Positions 43,680 through 55,479 of a DNA stretch of 64,000 nucleotides are shown one piece after another. The notes below the pieces were generated by a model, which ran no database searches, was not told the DNA's origin, and saw only the letters and a program-made list of their open reading frames with translations. The translations under genes and the position numbers were made by a program. The stretch spans positions 149,890,101-149,954,100 of the forward strand of contig CM019065.1 of the NCBI GenBank assembly GCA_009667805.1. The letters are read 5' to 3'. This stretch comes from Leptobrachium leishanense. Taxonomy: Eukaryota; Chordata; Amphibia; Anura; Megophryidae. Within the stretch, counting starts at the first letter, position 1. Each line of letters starts with the position of its first letter.

Positions 43680-44815
43680 GCTCTATTCCATATTTGTTAC
43701 TAATGTTGCATCTCGTTATGCAAGCGATAAAAGTAAATTTAACGTCTTGCATCGATTTTTCCAATCCTGACTCTAAGGCTAGGGTCAGACTGAGGCAGTG
43801 CGAACGCGCGTGCAGGCGCACTTAATCACGGCCGCACTAGCAGCAGATGCCGGGCAATGACGGCCAATATACGAAGTACGGTCGCACAAAAGTCCGGCTG
43901 CGCAACGCAAGTGGAAAATGAACGCATTTTTTCGAGAACGTTAAACCACTAGTACTGACGTACAGAGTGCGCTGCGTCCGCTAGCGGCGTGTGTGCGTGA
44001 TTAGGAGATGTCAGACGCTGCTAATGTCCGGCCAACATAACGTCCAGATGCAAGAAGTGTTTTATTGATGATCCGTACAAAATCACAGATGAAACTGCGC
44101 ATAGTATGACCGCTATTGCGTATTCCGTGAAAAAATACGTCCATTCTTCGAACGCACATTTTCACGGACAACGTGAAAAATGCGTTAGTCTGACCCTAGC
44201 CTTAACTGGGGTGAAACGTTTTGTGCTTTGCAGCTAGCGAACTTATTGTACTTAACGGTCCCCTATACTTAACATGGGGAGCGCAATATTTTTTATATCT
44301 TCTTGACAAGTGAAGTATTACAATGTGCTGGTGCAATTTACGGTCGGACATGCAAGCCAAAAATTTAGCACTTTCTAAATCTTGGTGTTAAATGATTCTG
44401 CAAAAGCAAAATCACTTAACACGCTCGAAACCCCTAAAACTTCCATACTCCCCTCCTCACACAGTGAAAAGGGTGGCCCAATCAGCTGCTTTTTCTCACC
44501 GGGAGCAGAGTGAGACTGGGGACAAATATTTCCTAGTCTCCACTCCGTGATCACTCTGCAGCACTTTGCGATCTCGCGGCCTGGAAGCACAAGCATCCAT
44601 GGAGTTCAATGGACTCCTGGAGCTGACACTCGCGGTAGCGCAGAAGCGCTACTACGAGTGTCAGGGAGGTTAGTGCTGCATTCCCGGACCTAGGTGCTGA
44701 GATAGCATCTTCCCCAGAATAGGACGTTAACATGGAGACAGTAAGGGAAAAATCTGCGAATGCGTATTTTCCTGCTTACCATCTCCATGTTTGCGTCAAC
44801 ATTGGAATATTGCCC
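43680..44815. mobile_element. MITE with ends tgggc.ctattcca, split by a Harbinger MITE
   Basis: The left ttgggctctattccatat and right aacattggaatattgcccat are inverted. Interior AGCG/CGCT words resemble 23118 and 28083. The Harbinger MITE copy g (43777-44201) is nested in it. Confidence 0.6.
43777..44201 (+). mobile_element. PIF/Harbinger-type MITE, copy g
   Basis: 425 bp with ends GGCTAGGGTCAGACTGAGGC and gcgttagtctgaccctagcc, flanked by TAA/TTA. It is the inverted near-identical partner of copy f. It lies 170 bp downstream of exon H. Confidence 0.85.
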
Positions 44816-44958
44816 ATTATTTTTTATTTTTTTTATCTGTGTTGTGCCAACATATTCCACACAGTAGTACAGAGTTTACAGTACATTAAGACATAGCTGG
44901 ACAGAGACACTGGCCAGAGAGCTCTGCAAGAGCTTACAATTAAAAAATAATTAATATA

Positions 44959-46052
44959 TGTAGCGCTGTGTTAAAATCTTGTGGTGGCATTACCTATTTT
45001 TGGCCACAAGATGGAGACAGTCGCGATTAGAGACACTGGACATTGGGACTACATTTCCCAGCATGCTTTGCAAGGAGACAGGAAGTGGGTGGGGACTGGA
45101 CACTTACATCCTCCACCTCGTGGAGAGCGCGCCAGGGAACGAGAGAGAGCAGACGCACTGAAGAGATCGCGAGAGGGGCCTAGGCCAGAGCCTGAGTGAG
45201 ACCGGTCAGTCATTATTGGGTCACTCAACCTGAGGAGAAGGAGACTTGCCAGAATCCAGGAATTGCTGCAGACCGGAGTAACCAAAGACCTCGAGTGAGG
45301 AGTCACCGCGAGTTGATCGGGTATGGAGAGCAGGCGGTGAGCTGGACAAGCTGCATAAAGTCAGACAACGGATCCGGCCGCTAGTATCCCCAGTCAAAAT
45401 CGAGCGGAGAGACGTCCTGGGTCAGCGGAGCCTAAAGCAATCGTCGGATGGGTGAGAGGCCTCCAAGGCTGTTTTTGTGATTAAAGGACACGCTGCTGTT
45501 TTCTCTTTAAAGTCCACAGGGCCCCAACTGACTAGTCGAAGACCTTCCATCAGTAAATTCACTGGCCAGTTGAACAGTACCCGGGTACCATATACACATA
45601 CACACCTTTTACATTCCGGGACTTAACCTGTGCAGGACTCATTCTGTTACGAATCGGAACGGGGGTTAAGGATACGTTCCGAATACATATTTTTCTCTTT
45701 TCTGCTGCGCGTTTATCGTAATACGAAGAGATTGTATTTTGGGGTTCGCTACGTGTCTCTGTTTTTCCGAACTATTGAGTAATTGCATATATTTTTCTGT
45801 TCGGTTGCGAATATTTTATTCTTCCGAAATACGAAGCCTCGTGTTTCGTTTCTTTTCCGCTACGCGTTTTACCGCAATACGAAAGTACTGTAATAATATC
45901 TGTGAATACCGTGTCTCAACATCTGCCTATTATTTTAGTAAACTATTTAAATGATAAAAACTCACAGCGGTGTTGGAGTATATTTATTCCCTAGTGCGGG
46001 GAGACTGACCCGTGGTTCATTTTCAGCAGCTCCTCCGGGAGTGAGCGCTACA
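44959..46052 (+). repeat. 5' LTR
   Basis: It begins TGTAGCGCTG and ends GCGCTACA. Against the 3' LTR I count about 11 substitutions and no indels over 1094 bp (about 1%), so insertion was recent. The middle contains CpG-rich leader-like sequence. Confidence 0.95.
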
Positions 46053-46078
46053 CGTGGGGGCTCGTTTCCGGGATTCAG
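46053..46078 (+). promoter_or_regulatory. Primer-binding site region (tRNA-Pro-like)
   Basis: Two to three bases after the LTR is tgggggctcgtttccgggat, which matches the tRNA-Pro-type primer site except for two extra T residues in the middle. Those extra bases could weaken priming. Confidence 0.65.
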
Positions 46079-46110
46079 TCTCTGGAAAAACCGCATCTAA
46101 AGGGTTAAAT

Positions 46111-47600
46111 ATGGATCCAGACACTGTTGCCGAGTGGTGTGAGGAGCACAGTAGTCAGTTAGAATGTTGTATAGTCATGGATATTCCCGCAGACACTTGG
46201 GCCGAAGAGCAGATCCGCCAGGCCATGGCCACGCTAGCACCAGATCATCGGGGGTTAATACTGGACATAAAAAAAAACCAGATACTTCTCACACGCATGT
46301 TCTTCTCGAGTGGAGAAAGGGCGTTCCACCATGCTTTAAGGGCGTGAGCATGAAACTGGCCGATGAGGTGGAAGTCCAACTAATTCAGCCAAGTGCGCCA
46401 TGTGGCGAATCCGCAAGTGTTCCCGCGCCTAGTCCGTTGGCCATGATCGGGCCTGAATTTATCGTGGCTATTGGTAATCTACTGGCTAAATGTCAGAAAA
46501 CAAGCCCTCCTCACACTAACTTCGGTTATCGACGGTTAAGAAATTTTACAGGAAATGTACCAACTCCGGCGGGAGAAGAAACCTTTGAAGAATGGGTGGA
46601 ACAGGCGATGCAGGCTCTGGATGAGTGGGACGTCCCTGAGGCCCAGAAGAAGCAAAGGATCACCGAGAGCTTAAAGGGACCTGCGTCGGAAGCGGTGAGA
46701 AACCTAAAACTGAGTAGGAAAGATTGTACTGCTTTAGATTATTTAAACGTTCTTGAAGAAGTTTTTGGGCGAAATCGAAAAGGCAGCCGAACTGGTATAT
46801 CAGTACGAACACACCTATCAGAGAAGAGGTGAAAGGATGACCGAGTACATGAGGCGCCTGGATAGGATTCTACACCAGATACTCCTGAAGAAAGGGGCCG
46901 AACCGGCCGAAGTAGATAAGATCCGAATAAAACAGATCCTGAGGGGCTCTCAACCTCTAGATCCAGTAATGATGCAGCTGAGAAGCAGAGCAGGTAACCA
47001 AGAGTTGAAGTACCTGGAACTGATCCGAGTTGTACGAGAGGAAGAGGCTTTACTGGAAGAGAAATCCTTCAGGCGGGGGGAAAGGGCTTATGCACAACCT
47101 GTGAGACATAACGACGGCCTGCAGCCTGAAAGCGACTCTCTAGATACTTATGGATCTGACGAGGACGAGCAAGAACACCTAGTTGTTTTTAAATCTACAG
47201 AGAGGGCTGCCAAAGAATCGAACCTCTCTGAACGTGGTGAATTGTCAAGACCGTCAAGAAAGTACAGGAAGCTCAAGCTGAATTGCAACAAGCGCACGCG
47301 GAACTGTGCCGAGTGTTGATGAAGGTGACCGAAATGCAGGCAGAAATGCAGAAATTCCTCACAGATATGCAGACGACGGGAGCTGCTGTGGCGTCTGGTC
47401 CAAGTCCCTTAACAAAATCCCAACAAGCAACTACGTCTCCGCTCTCTAAGAAGAGATGTTTTGGTTGTGGAGACATGGGCCATTTCCGCGCACAGTGCAA
47501 AGGCCAAAAGCCTGAGAAGGATAGAGTCGAGGGACTGTTGAAAGCCCTAGAAGGACTGTTATCTACCTCACCGGCGGGAAACGCCAGAGGGCACAAGTGA
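46111..47600 (+). pseudogene. gag, PNMA-like, with CCHC knuckle
   Basis: The ATG at 46111 opens MDPDTVAEWCEEHSSQ, resembling the N-terminus of paraneoplastic Ma (PNMA) proteins (short motif ending in WC, then an IPAD/IPED segment). The capsid part includes LRNFTGNVPTPAGEETFEEW, then a WDVPEAQKKQRITESLKGPA stretch and LEEVFG, matching the PNMA capsid core pattern (FSGN..P....F..W, then L.GPA). A CCHC knuckle CFGCGDMGHFRAQC lies near 47460-47500. The frame changes at about 46270-46340, 46760 and 47265, so no full Gag is made from this copy. Confidence 0.8.
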
Positions 47601-48151
47601 AGGAGCAACCTAAGTGCCCGAAGGTTGAACCCCGCTCCAGAAACCAAGCCAAGACTAAGAGGGCGAGAAGGCCCAAAGCCGAGTCAACTGTGGAGCCTGC
47701 CAGGACTGAAAGAGTCACTCCCTTAGCATCCGGGTCTACGTCATGGGGAAGCAATGCACACCCAAAACCTGCACGGGCCAAGAAAAAGGCCAGGATACAG
47801 CAAACTGGGTCTAAGTGTCTGGATACCGCCACCAAGTTCCCTGACCAACTGATAGGTCCTTCTCCTATTGTGCCAATCCAAGTGGAAGGAGTCTACACCA
47901 AAGCCCTGTTAGATTCAGGGGCTCAAGTGACATTGATCTACAGAGACTTCTACGAGAAACACTTAAAGCACATTCCTCTGCAAGAATTGAAGGATTTGGA
48001 AATATGGGGTATCGGTACTGAGAAACTCCCTTATGACGGGTACCTGCAAGTGAAGTTGGAGATCGGATCTGAAGTCATCGGGCAGTCTGGGGGTTGTGAT
48101 GCATTGGCCATTGTGTGCCCTCGACCCTCGGTGCGAACAGAAGCTCCCTGA
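47597..48151 (+). pseudogene. Aspartic protease region
   Basis: A Lys/Arg-rich linker is followed by VYTKALLDSGAQVTLI near 47895-47935, with the DSG catalytic triad of a retropepsin, then a flap-like WGIGTEKLPYDGY. It overlaps the end of gag by a few bases in another frame. The end of the segment is frame-disrupted. Confidence 0.8.
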
Positions 48152-50480
48152 TAGTGGGGACGAATACTGACCTAGTGCGGCGTCTCCTGACGCCTATCGT
48201 GTTGGAAGAAGGTTCAACTCAAGGAGTACACCCAATGTTACGTCCGGTCTATCAGAGGATGGTCGAAGAACAAAAGGCACCTGCCGAGGTGGGAAGACTG
48301 TGGAGACTGGGTGGAACAGAGAAGGTTCTGCAAGCAGGAGAAGTAGCGAGCTTCCGGGCTTCAGTCAAGTTGAACGGATCGCAACCCGGTCCCTATGTGG
48401 TGCTGGGAACCGATTTTAATCATGGGAGTGAAACCGGAGTCGAAGTGATTCCTGAAATAATCTCCACCAAAGCTCTGAAGAGAACACGAGGAAGAGTCTC
48501 GGTCAGCGTATGCAATGTGACGGATTCTCCAGTAGTCCTTAAAGCACGAATGCCTATCGGGCAAGTAGAGTCTGCTACACCCCTCTCTACCGATTTTAGG
48601 AGGGGGAGTGGATAAAGAGATTCCAGATGAAAGATTCTACCCCAAAGACGCTCCCATTTCACCTGAGTGGAAGAAACGTCTTCAGTCTCAAGTCCTAAAG
48701 TGGAAGGAATTGTTCTCGAAAGATGAGTTCGATGTGGGCCTAGCAAAGAGTACTGAGCATCGCATTCGTTACAAGAAGACAAGCCATTTCGGGAAAGATC
48801 AAGGCGAGTTCCGCTAGGAGACTTAGATGATCTGCGAGAGCAGCTGAATGAATTGCAAAGAACCAAGGTGATTCAAGAGTCCAGGAGTCCATACGCATCT
48901 CCCATAGTGTTGGTCCGGAAGAAAAATGGTTCTGTCCGTCTATGCATAGACTACCGCACGTTGAACCGGAGAACCATCCCCGATCAATATGCCACTCCTC
49001 GGATAGAAGATGCCCTACAGTGTTTGTCTGGAGCAAAGTGGTTTAGTGTACTAGACCTGCGAAGCGGGTATCACCAGATACCCATGCATCCTGAAGAAAA
49101 GGAGAAAACTGCGTTCATCTGTCCACTGGGGTTCTTTGAATTCAACAGGATGCCTCAAGGCCTTACGGGGGCTCCAGCCACGTTCCAACGGTTGATGGAG
49201 AAGACAGTCGGGGATATGAATCTAATTGAAGTATTAGTGTACCTGGATGACATAATTGTGTTTGGGAAGACTCTGGAAGAACATGAGCAACGTTTGGAGA
49301 AGGTCTTGAAGAGGCTCCATGAAGAGGGACTGAAACTGTCTCTGGAGAAATGCCAATTCTGTCTACCCTCTGTTACGTATCTGGGACATGTGGTCTCAGC
49401 AGAAGGTGTTTCGACAGATCCTCGGAAGTTGGAGGCCGTAGCTTCTTGGCCTAGACCCCGAAACGTCACTGAGCTTAGATCTTTCTTGGGATTCTGTTCA
49501 TACTATCGAAGATTTGTGGGAGGATTCGCAAAAATAGCTCAACACTGAACAAACTCCTGCAGAAGGAAACCACCGAAGAAGGCTGCAAGGTCTCTGATAA
49601 GAACCCGTCAGCTCCAGGGCCAAGGAAAGCTCGAGAGTCTATACAAGGTGAATGGACCAGTCAATGTGAGGGAGCTTTCGTGAAACTGAAAGAGAGTCTA
49701 ACCCGAGCTCCTGTTTTGGCCTATGCGGACCCTCACAAGCCGTATGAGTTACATGTGGATGCCAGCCGAGAAGGTCTGGGAGGAGTCCTGTATCAGGAGT
49801 ATGGCGGATTGCTGAGGCCTGTAGCGTACGTGAGCCGGAGCCTTACGCCTTCAGAGAAGAGCTACCCTACTCACAAGTTGGAGTTCCTAGCCTTAAAGTG
49901 GGCAGTGGTAGACAAGTTAAAAGACTATCTGTATGGAGCTGAGTTTGTGATCAAGACGGATAACAATCCTCTTACCTACATCCTTACTACCGCAAAACTG
50001 GACGCAACGGGACATCGGTGGTTGGCCGCTCTGTCAGGGTTTCGGTTCAGTCTGAAGTACCGCCCTGGGGTGAATAATCGAGATGCTGATGGGTTATCGA
50101 GAAGACCCTACACTACAGAATGGACTCCGTTGACTCCAGACGGGGTGCAAGCTTTGTGTCAAGGAACAGAGCGCCGGGTCAAAGGAGGGATTGAAGCGGA
50201 GGCCATAGGAGTTATGGCTGCGGCTGTTCCTAAGTTCTACTGTAACCCTACGCAGTTAAGGGATGAGAGTTTACCTACCTTTTCGAGACAGGACCTGAAA
50301 GCGGATCAGGCCAGAGACCCTTTAATTGCCTTGACCATAAAGGCCCTGTCTGCAAACCAGCGAGAGATTTTGTTAACCAACTCCCCGAGTGGAGCCAGAT
50401 TGGTCTACAAAGAGTGGGAGCGGTTAAAGATGTTGGATGGGGTGGTCTACCGAAGGGCCCCTCAACCAACGCTGAAGAGA
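48152..50480 (+). pseudogene. Reverse transcriptase and RNase H
   Basis: After a disrupted protease-RT connector (48152-48820), RT runs from about 48853 with ASPIVLVRKKNGSVRLCIDY, SGYHQIPMHPEEKEKTAF, and MPQGLTGAPATFQRLM. The catalytic YLDD is at about 49240-49252. A frame break at about 49540 is followed by RNase H (49680-50110) with HVDASREGLGG, THKLEFLALKW and KTDNNPL, ending VNNRDADGLSRRP. The domain order and motifs are Ty3/gypsy. Confidence 0.9.
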
Positions 50481-52213
50481 TTCAACAGTTATTCCTCCCC
50501 ACTAAACATAGGGAGAGTGTGCTGCGATCACTACATGATGAGCATGGACATTTAGGTGCAGAGAGAACTTTTAAGCTGGTGCGAGATAGGTTTTATTGGC
50601 CTTGCATGAGGGCTGAAGTAGAAAGTTATTGTCATTCCTGTTTGAGGTGTATTCAGAGAAAGACTCTACCGACCCGAACTGCTCCAATGAGCCATCTGCA
50701 GAGCCAGGGACCCATGGATTTGGTGTGCATTGACTTCTTGTGCTTAGAGCCAGATGCTAGTGGGCAAGGGAACATTCTAATAGTGACTGATCATTTCACT
50801 CGTTACGCCCAAGCATTTTCCACAAAAGATCAACGCGCGCTCCGACAGTGGCCAAGGTGTTGATGGAAAAGTTCTTTGTTCATTACGGACTGCCAAGGAG
50901 GATACACTCTGATCAGGGTAGAGACTTTGAAAGCAGACTGGTGGGGCAATTGTTAGAGCTGTTGGGAATCCAAAAGACCCGAACTACACCATATCACCCT
51001 CAAGGTGATGCTCAGCCTGAAAGGTTTAATCGCACACTGCTCTAAACATGCTGGGGACCTTGTCGAATGTGGAGAAGCAGAGTTGGAGTCGGCACATAGC
51101 TACTCTGGTGCATGCATATAACAGTTCGGAGAGTGATGCAACTGGATACTCACCGTACCGTCTTATGTTCGGAAGAGAGGCTCGATTGCCGGTTGATTTG
51201 GCATTTGGGTTATCTCTAGACCAGACGTCAGTAGCTTCCCATAGAAACTACGTGGACAGACTTCGAAAGAATTTGGCTTCTGCATTTGAACAGGCCCGGT
51301 TGACCTCAGGAAACAGGGAGCAAAGAAACAAAAGGAACTATGACTTGAAAGTCCGAATACAAGATCTACAACCCGGTGATAGGGTTCTATTGAAGAACTT
51401 GGGTGCTGCTGCGAGACACAAGTTGGCGGATAGGTGGAGTTCCCAGGTTTACATTGTCTGCAAACAACTGCCAGGTTTACCAGTGTATCAGATTCACCCG
51501 GATGGAAAGGCTGGGCCTATTAAGAACTGGCACCGAAATCATTTGTTACCTTTGAGAGAGGCTGTAAGGATGCCAGTTGGGGACGAACCGCCTCTGCCAA
51601 ATCCGCCTGTTCCATGTTTGCCTCCTGTTACTCGGTCTCAACAGACCCGGGTTGTCGAAGAGAGCGAAAGGGACAGTGAGGAAGAGAGTTTCTGTCTGGA
51701 CTGGATGCGTTCACCGGAGCCTGAAGAGATTATCTCAGTTCCTGAACGATGGGAGAGTAATTTGAGGCCTGAAGCTCCTGAATTTCTGTTGGAAGTCCCT
51801 GAGACTGTTGATATCCCTGAGCCTCTTGAATTTCAGTGGAAGTCCCTGAGGCTGTGGGAATCCCGGTAGCTCCGGAAGCTTATTCAGGTGATTACAGTTC
51901 TATGCCTTCACTGGAGGGATCATACTCTGAAGAAACGTCTGCTCCAGTGATAGAGAGAAGGATTGAGCCAACACCTATAGTACTTCCACCTGAAGAGGAA
52001 CTGATTGAGCCAGAACCAAAACGCTCTGTTCGACCGCCCCAACGACTCACCTACGACTCACCAGGACATAGCACTGAAGAGGCCATCACCACAGTGCAGA
52101 GGTTGCCCGAAGTGTCTGCTATGTTAGCTGAGGTAGCCCAAAATATGAGTCAACTTGAGGAAGTGTTCCTAACTCACTATATGTATGCTGCTGAACCTGT
52201 GCATGTTATGTAA
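50481..52213 (+). pseudogene. Integrase and C-terminal tail
   Basis: The HHCC finger is at about 50500-50680 (HDEHGHLGAERTF .. CHSCLRCIQRK). The catalytic triad is visible as VCIDFLCLE (about 50725), HSDQGRDFES (about 50905) and PERFNRTLL (about 51020), split by two frameshifts (about 50830 and 51040). A GPY/F-type region with LQPGDRVLLKN follows at about 51370, then an acidic Pro/Glu-rich tail to 52213 with one more frame change near 51850. Inactive in this copy. Confidence 0.88.
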
Positions 52214-52280
52214 ACTGTATTCAATATTGTGGAAATGTAATGTAACTGTTGTACCTCCTTGGAGAGACCCAAGAGTTCTA

Positions 52281-52292
52281 GGAGGGGGAGAG
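52281..52292 (+). promoter_or_regulatory. Polypurine tract
   Basis: The purine run ggagggggagag directly precedes the 3' LTR and would prime plus-strand synthesis. Confidence 0.85.
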
Positions 52293-53386
52293 TGTAGCGC
52301 TGTGTTAAAATCTTGCGGTGGCATTACCTATTTTTGGCCACAAGATGGAGACAGTCGCGATTAGAGACACTGGACATTGGGACTACATTTCCCGGCATGC
52401 TTTGCAAGGAGACAGGAAGTGGGTGGGGACTGGACACTTACATCCTCCACCTCGTGGAGAGCGCGTCAGGGAACGAGAGAGAGCAGACGCACTGAAGAGA
52501 TCGCGAGAGGGGCCTAGGCCAGAGCCTGAGTGAGACCGGTCAGTCATTATTGGGTCACTCAACCTGAGGAGAAGGAGACTTGCCAGAATCCAGGAATTGC
52601 TGCAGACTGGAGGAACCGAAGACCTCGAGTGAGGAGTCACCGCGAGTTGATCGGGTACGGAGAGCAGGCGGTGAGCTGGACAAGCTGCATAAAGTCAGAC
52701 AACGGATCCGGCCGCTAGTATCCCCAGTCAAAATCGAGCGGAGAGACGTCCTGGGTCAGCGGAGCCTAAAGCAATCGTCGGATGGGTGAGAGGCCTCCAA
52801 GGCTGTTTTTGTGATTAAAGGACACGCTGCTGTTTTCTCTTTAAAGTCCACAGGGCCCCAACTGACTAGTCGAAGACCTTCCATCAGTAAATTCACTGGC
52901 CAGTTGAACAGTACCCGGGTACCATATACACATACACACCTTTTACATTCCGGGACTTAACCTGTGCAGGACTCATTCTGTTACGAATCGGAACGGGGGT
53001 TAAGGATACGTTCCGAATACATATTTTTCTCTTTTCCGCTGCGCATTTATCGTAATACGAAGAGATTGTATTTTGGGGTTCGCTACGTGTCTCTGTTTTT
53101 CCGAACTATTGAGTAATTGCATATATTTTTCTGTTCGGTTGCGAATATTTTATTCTTCCGAAATACGAAGCCTCGTGTTTCGTTTCTTTTCCGCTACGCG
53201 TTTTACCGCAATACGAAAGTACTGTAATAATATCTGTGAATACCGTGTCTCAACATCTGCCTATTATTTTAGTAAACTATTTAAATGATAAAAACTCACA
53301 GCGGTGTTGGAGTATATTTATTCCCTAATGCGGGGAGACTGACCCGTGGTTCATTTTCAGCGGCTCCTCCGGGAGTGAGCGCTACA
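52293..53386 (+). repeat. 3' LTR
   Basis: It has the same length and ends as the 5' LTR. The final ACA is followed by tata, the target duplication. Confidence 0.95.
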
Positions 53387-53609
53387 TATATGTTTAGGAA
53401 ACTTCAAAATATTCCATATTTTACTGATATTTGCACAGAAACTTTGGAATTGGTTCAATGGAAATAATTGAGAATGAGTAAAAGGTTCTTTTTATATGTA
53501 TCACCTTCCAAAAGTCTTACTGAAGAGGACATTCTCCAAGATAATTTTGACAAAAGTCGCAAACCGTACTTATATCCAGGGGAGGGCTAGCAAGTAGGGA
53601 CACTTAAGG

Positions 53610-54416
53610 GGTTATTCAGAGAGCACTGAAATTTTGGTGCTCTCTCCTTTGGCGACCTCAATTCGCCAAATTGCTGAATTCAGGGTCCCCTGAAGTGCAC
53701 CAAAATCGACCTGCCATATCAATCAGATAAACCACAGAAAAACGGTGGATTGGGATATACCACCATGTGGAGAGTAGCAGCGGCTGATTCATTTAAAAAC
53801 TGCATTTTAAAAACCACATACAAACTTTTTTATTCTTTCATCATTTTCTTTTATGCATTGTTTTACTATAATATAAGCACTGGATGGTGCCAGATATACA
53901 GACACTGTCCAAACCACGGAACGTAGCTGACGACCTACTGAAAAAAGCCAACCCGCCGCCGAACAGGGGTTAAAAAAACACAACTTTTAAACCGTGTTGT
54001 AAACAAAAATAATGCATGAAAATGCCTTCATAAAGTTTTATGAATAACAATAAAAAGGTCTGGTACAGAATTTAAATAAAAAAAAAAAAGAGTCAAAAAT
54101 TTTGCCAAGAAATCCTGAAAAATGCCTAAAGAAAATCTAAAAAAAAAAATTAATAAAGAGACTTTTTGCTTCAACAGAACAGGGATTTTCTTTTACATTC
54201 AAACCTATTGGATTCGCCTCTTTAAAGCTGTCAAATGAAACCAGTGAATATCTGGGCATTTCGCCAAAATTTCGGAGCTGTTCGGCGTTCTCTGAATAGA
54301 TTCACTGCTGCCGAGTTGCACTGTATTTCACTGAATCCCCACAAAATTGCACCACGTGAAGAAATTCACTGTTCGGTATAATCCAGTGGCAAGTTCAGCT
54401 CTCTTTGAATAACCCC
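53610..54416. mobile_element. MITE with TTAA boundaries and ends ggggttattcagag
   Basis: TTAA at 53606-53609 and 54417-54420 flank ggggttattcagagagcact and the inverse tctctttgaataacccc. It is related in its ends to the shorter MITEs at 35107 and 58806. It is about 807 bp; the interior is AT-rich with no coding. Confidence 0.7.
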
Positions 54417-55121
54417 TTAAGTCCATTGCCCCCTGGTCCACCAGCATACAGGGGTTTTAGTTCAGTGACTTCCAAGTCCACTGTTCCGATTAAATGCGGT
54501 GTGAGGTACAGGACTCCATGGAGCCAGGCACGACCCTACTGCAAGTTTGCACATGCAAGAGCCACGGAGAAAGCCAAGAAGGATACTGGTTCAAGCTGCC
54601 CTCTTAAGTGTGGGATCAGAGGTAAGTATGGGATCTTTTTGGGGGGGGGGTTGGTGTTGTTTTAAAGTGTTTTTTACAATGGCAAAATCACTTAAGTGAT
54701 TTAAAAAGAAAGAAGAGTTAACATTAATACTTCTGGGTGTCAGTTATTTATTTATTTAAATTTAAATACTGGCTCCAGAGACGAACCAGTTACCATAGAA
54801 TAGCTTGTTCTTCTATTTTTGGATGAAAATTAACAGCTCATATCCAAAGTATAAGGGGCATTAAATTACAGTAAGGAGCCACAATGACCGAGCTGCAAGC
54901 AAAGCTAGTGACAAGGTTGGAATGGGAACTCCAGCCATTAAAGGTAAGACTGGGGTCAGATGAGCGTATTACCTTCTTACCTCATTTGCTTCTTCGTTAT
55001 TAAGTGCTGTTTTTGGAATTCTGCCTCAAAAAGTTCAAATATTATCTGTATGTTTTTATTTGTTTGTTTTTGTTCAGAAGACAGTGTTATACAATTTTTA
55101 TACTTTATCTGATATTTACAT
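54417..55121. other. Intronic sequence with a short Harbinger MITE end
   Basis: At about 54949-54973 there is gactggggtcagatgagcg, a truncated end of the Harbinger MITE family. A possible exon at 54871-54944 was considered and rejected. Nothing else is seen. Confidence 0.45.
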
Positions 55122-55326
55122 ACAGTTAGGTCCATATATATTTGGTCACAGGCACAATTTTATTTTTCCCCGGTATTTGTCAAAACATATTCAAGCTATA
55201 GTCAGGGCTCGAGTCGAGCGGGAACGGCGTTCCCGCACTTCTCCCACAGCGGGAACGCTGCGGGAACGCAGCGTTCCCGCTGTGGCCCGAGCCCGAAAGG
55301 CTGGAGCAGGCGGCCGCCGTACTTAG

Positions 55327-55458
55327 CCGGCGGCCGCGTGCTTCCTGTTAGAACGGCCGCAGACAGGAAGTGGAGCCGCTCGCCTGGCTGTTTCATCCCA
55401 GGCGAGCGGCTCCACTTCCTGTCTGCGGCCGTTCTAACAGGAAGCACGCGGCCGCCGG
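55327..55458. repeat. Perfect 61-bp-stem hairpin
   Basis: Bases 55327-55387 pair without mismatch with 55398-55458 around a 10-nt loop. The stem is GC-rich (gcggccgc words, gcttcctgtt). Confidence 0.92.
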
Positions 55459-55479
55459 GCGCAGACGCCGCAGAGAGGT

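Larger units (their letters stand above)
44959..53386 (+). mobile_element. Complete Ty3/gypsy LTR retrotransposon with PNMA-like gag
   Basis: The 8428-bp element has two LTRs of exactly 1094 bp, TG..CA ends, a TATA target duplication (44955-44958 and 53387-53390), a tRNA-Pro-like primer-binding site, a polypurine tract, and gag, protease, RT, RNase H and integrase in the Ty3/gypsy order. All coding regions are broken by frameshifts, at least eight in total. It sits in the intron after exon H, same strand as the host gene. Confidence 0.95.

Noticed and set aside
54871..54944. Possible exon with ATG reading MTELQAKLVTRLEWELQPLK and a gtaaga donor
   Set aside because: As a continuation of the SH2 gene the required phase gives an immediate stop, the residues do not resemble an SH2 C-terminus, and no partner exon is seen.
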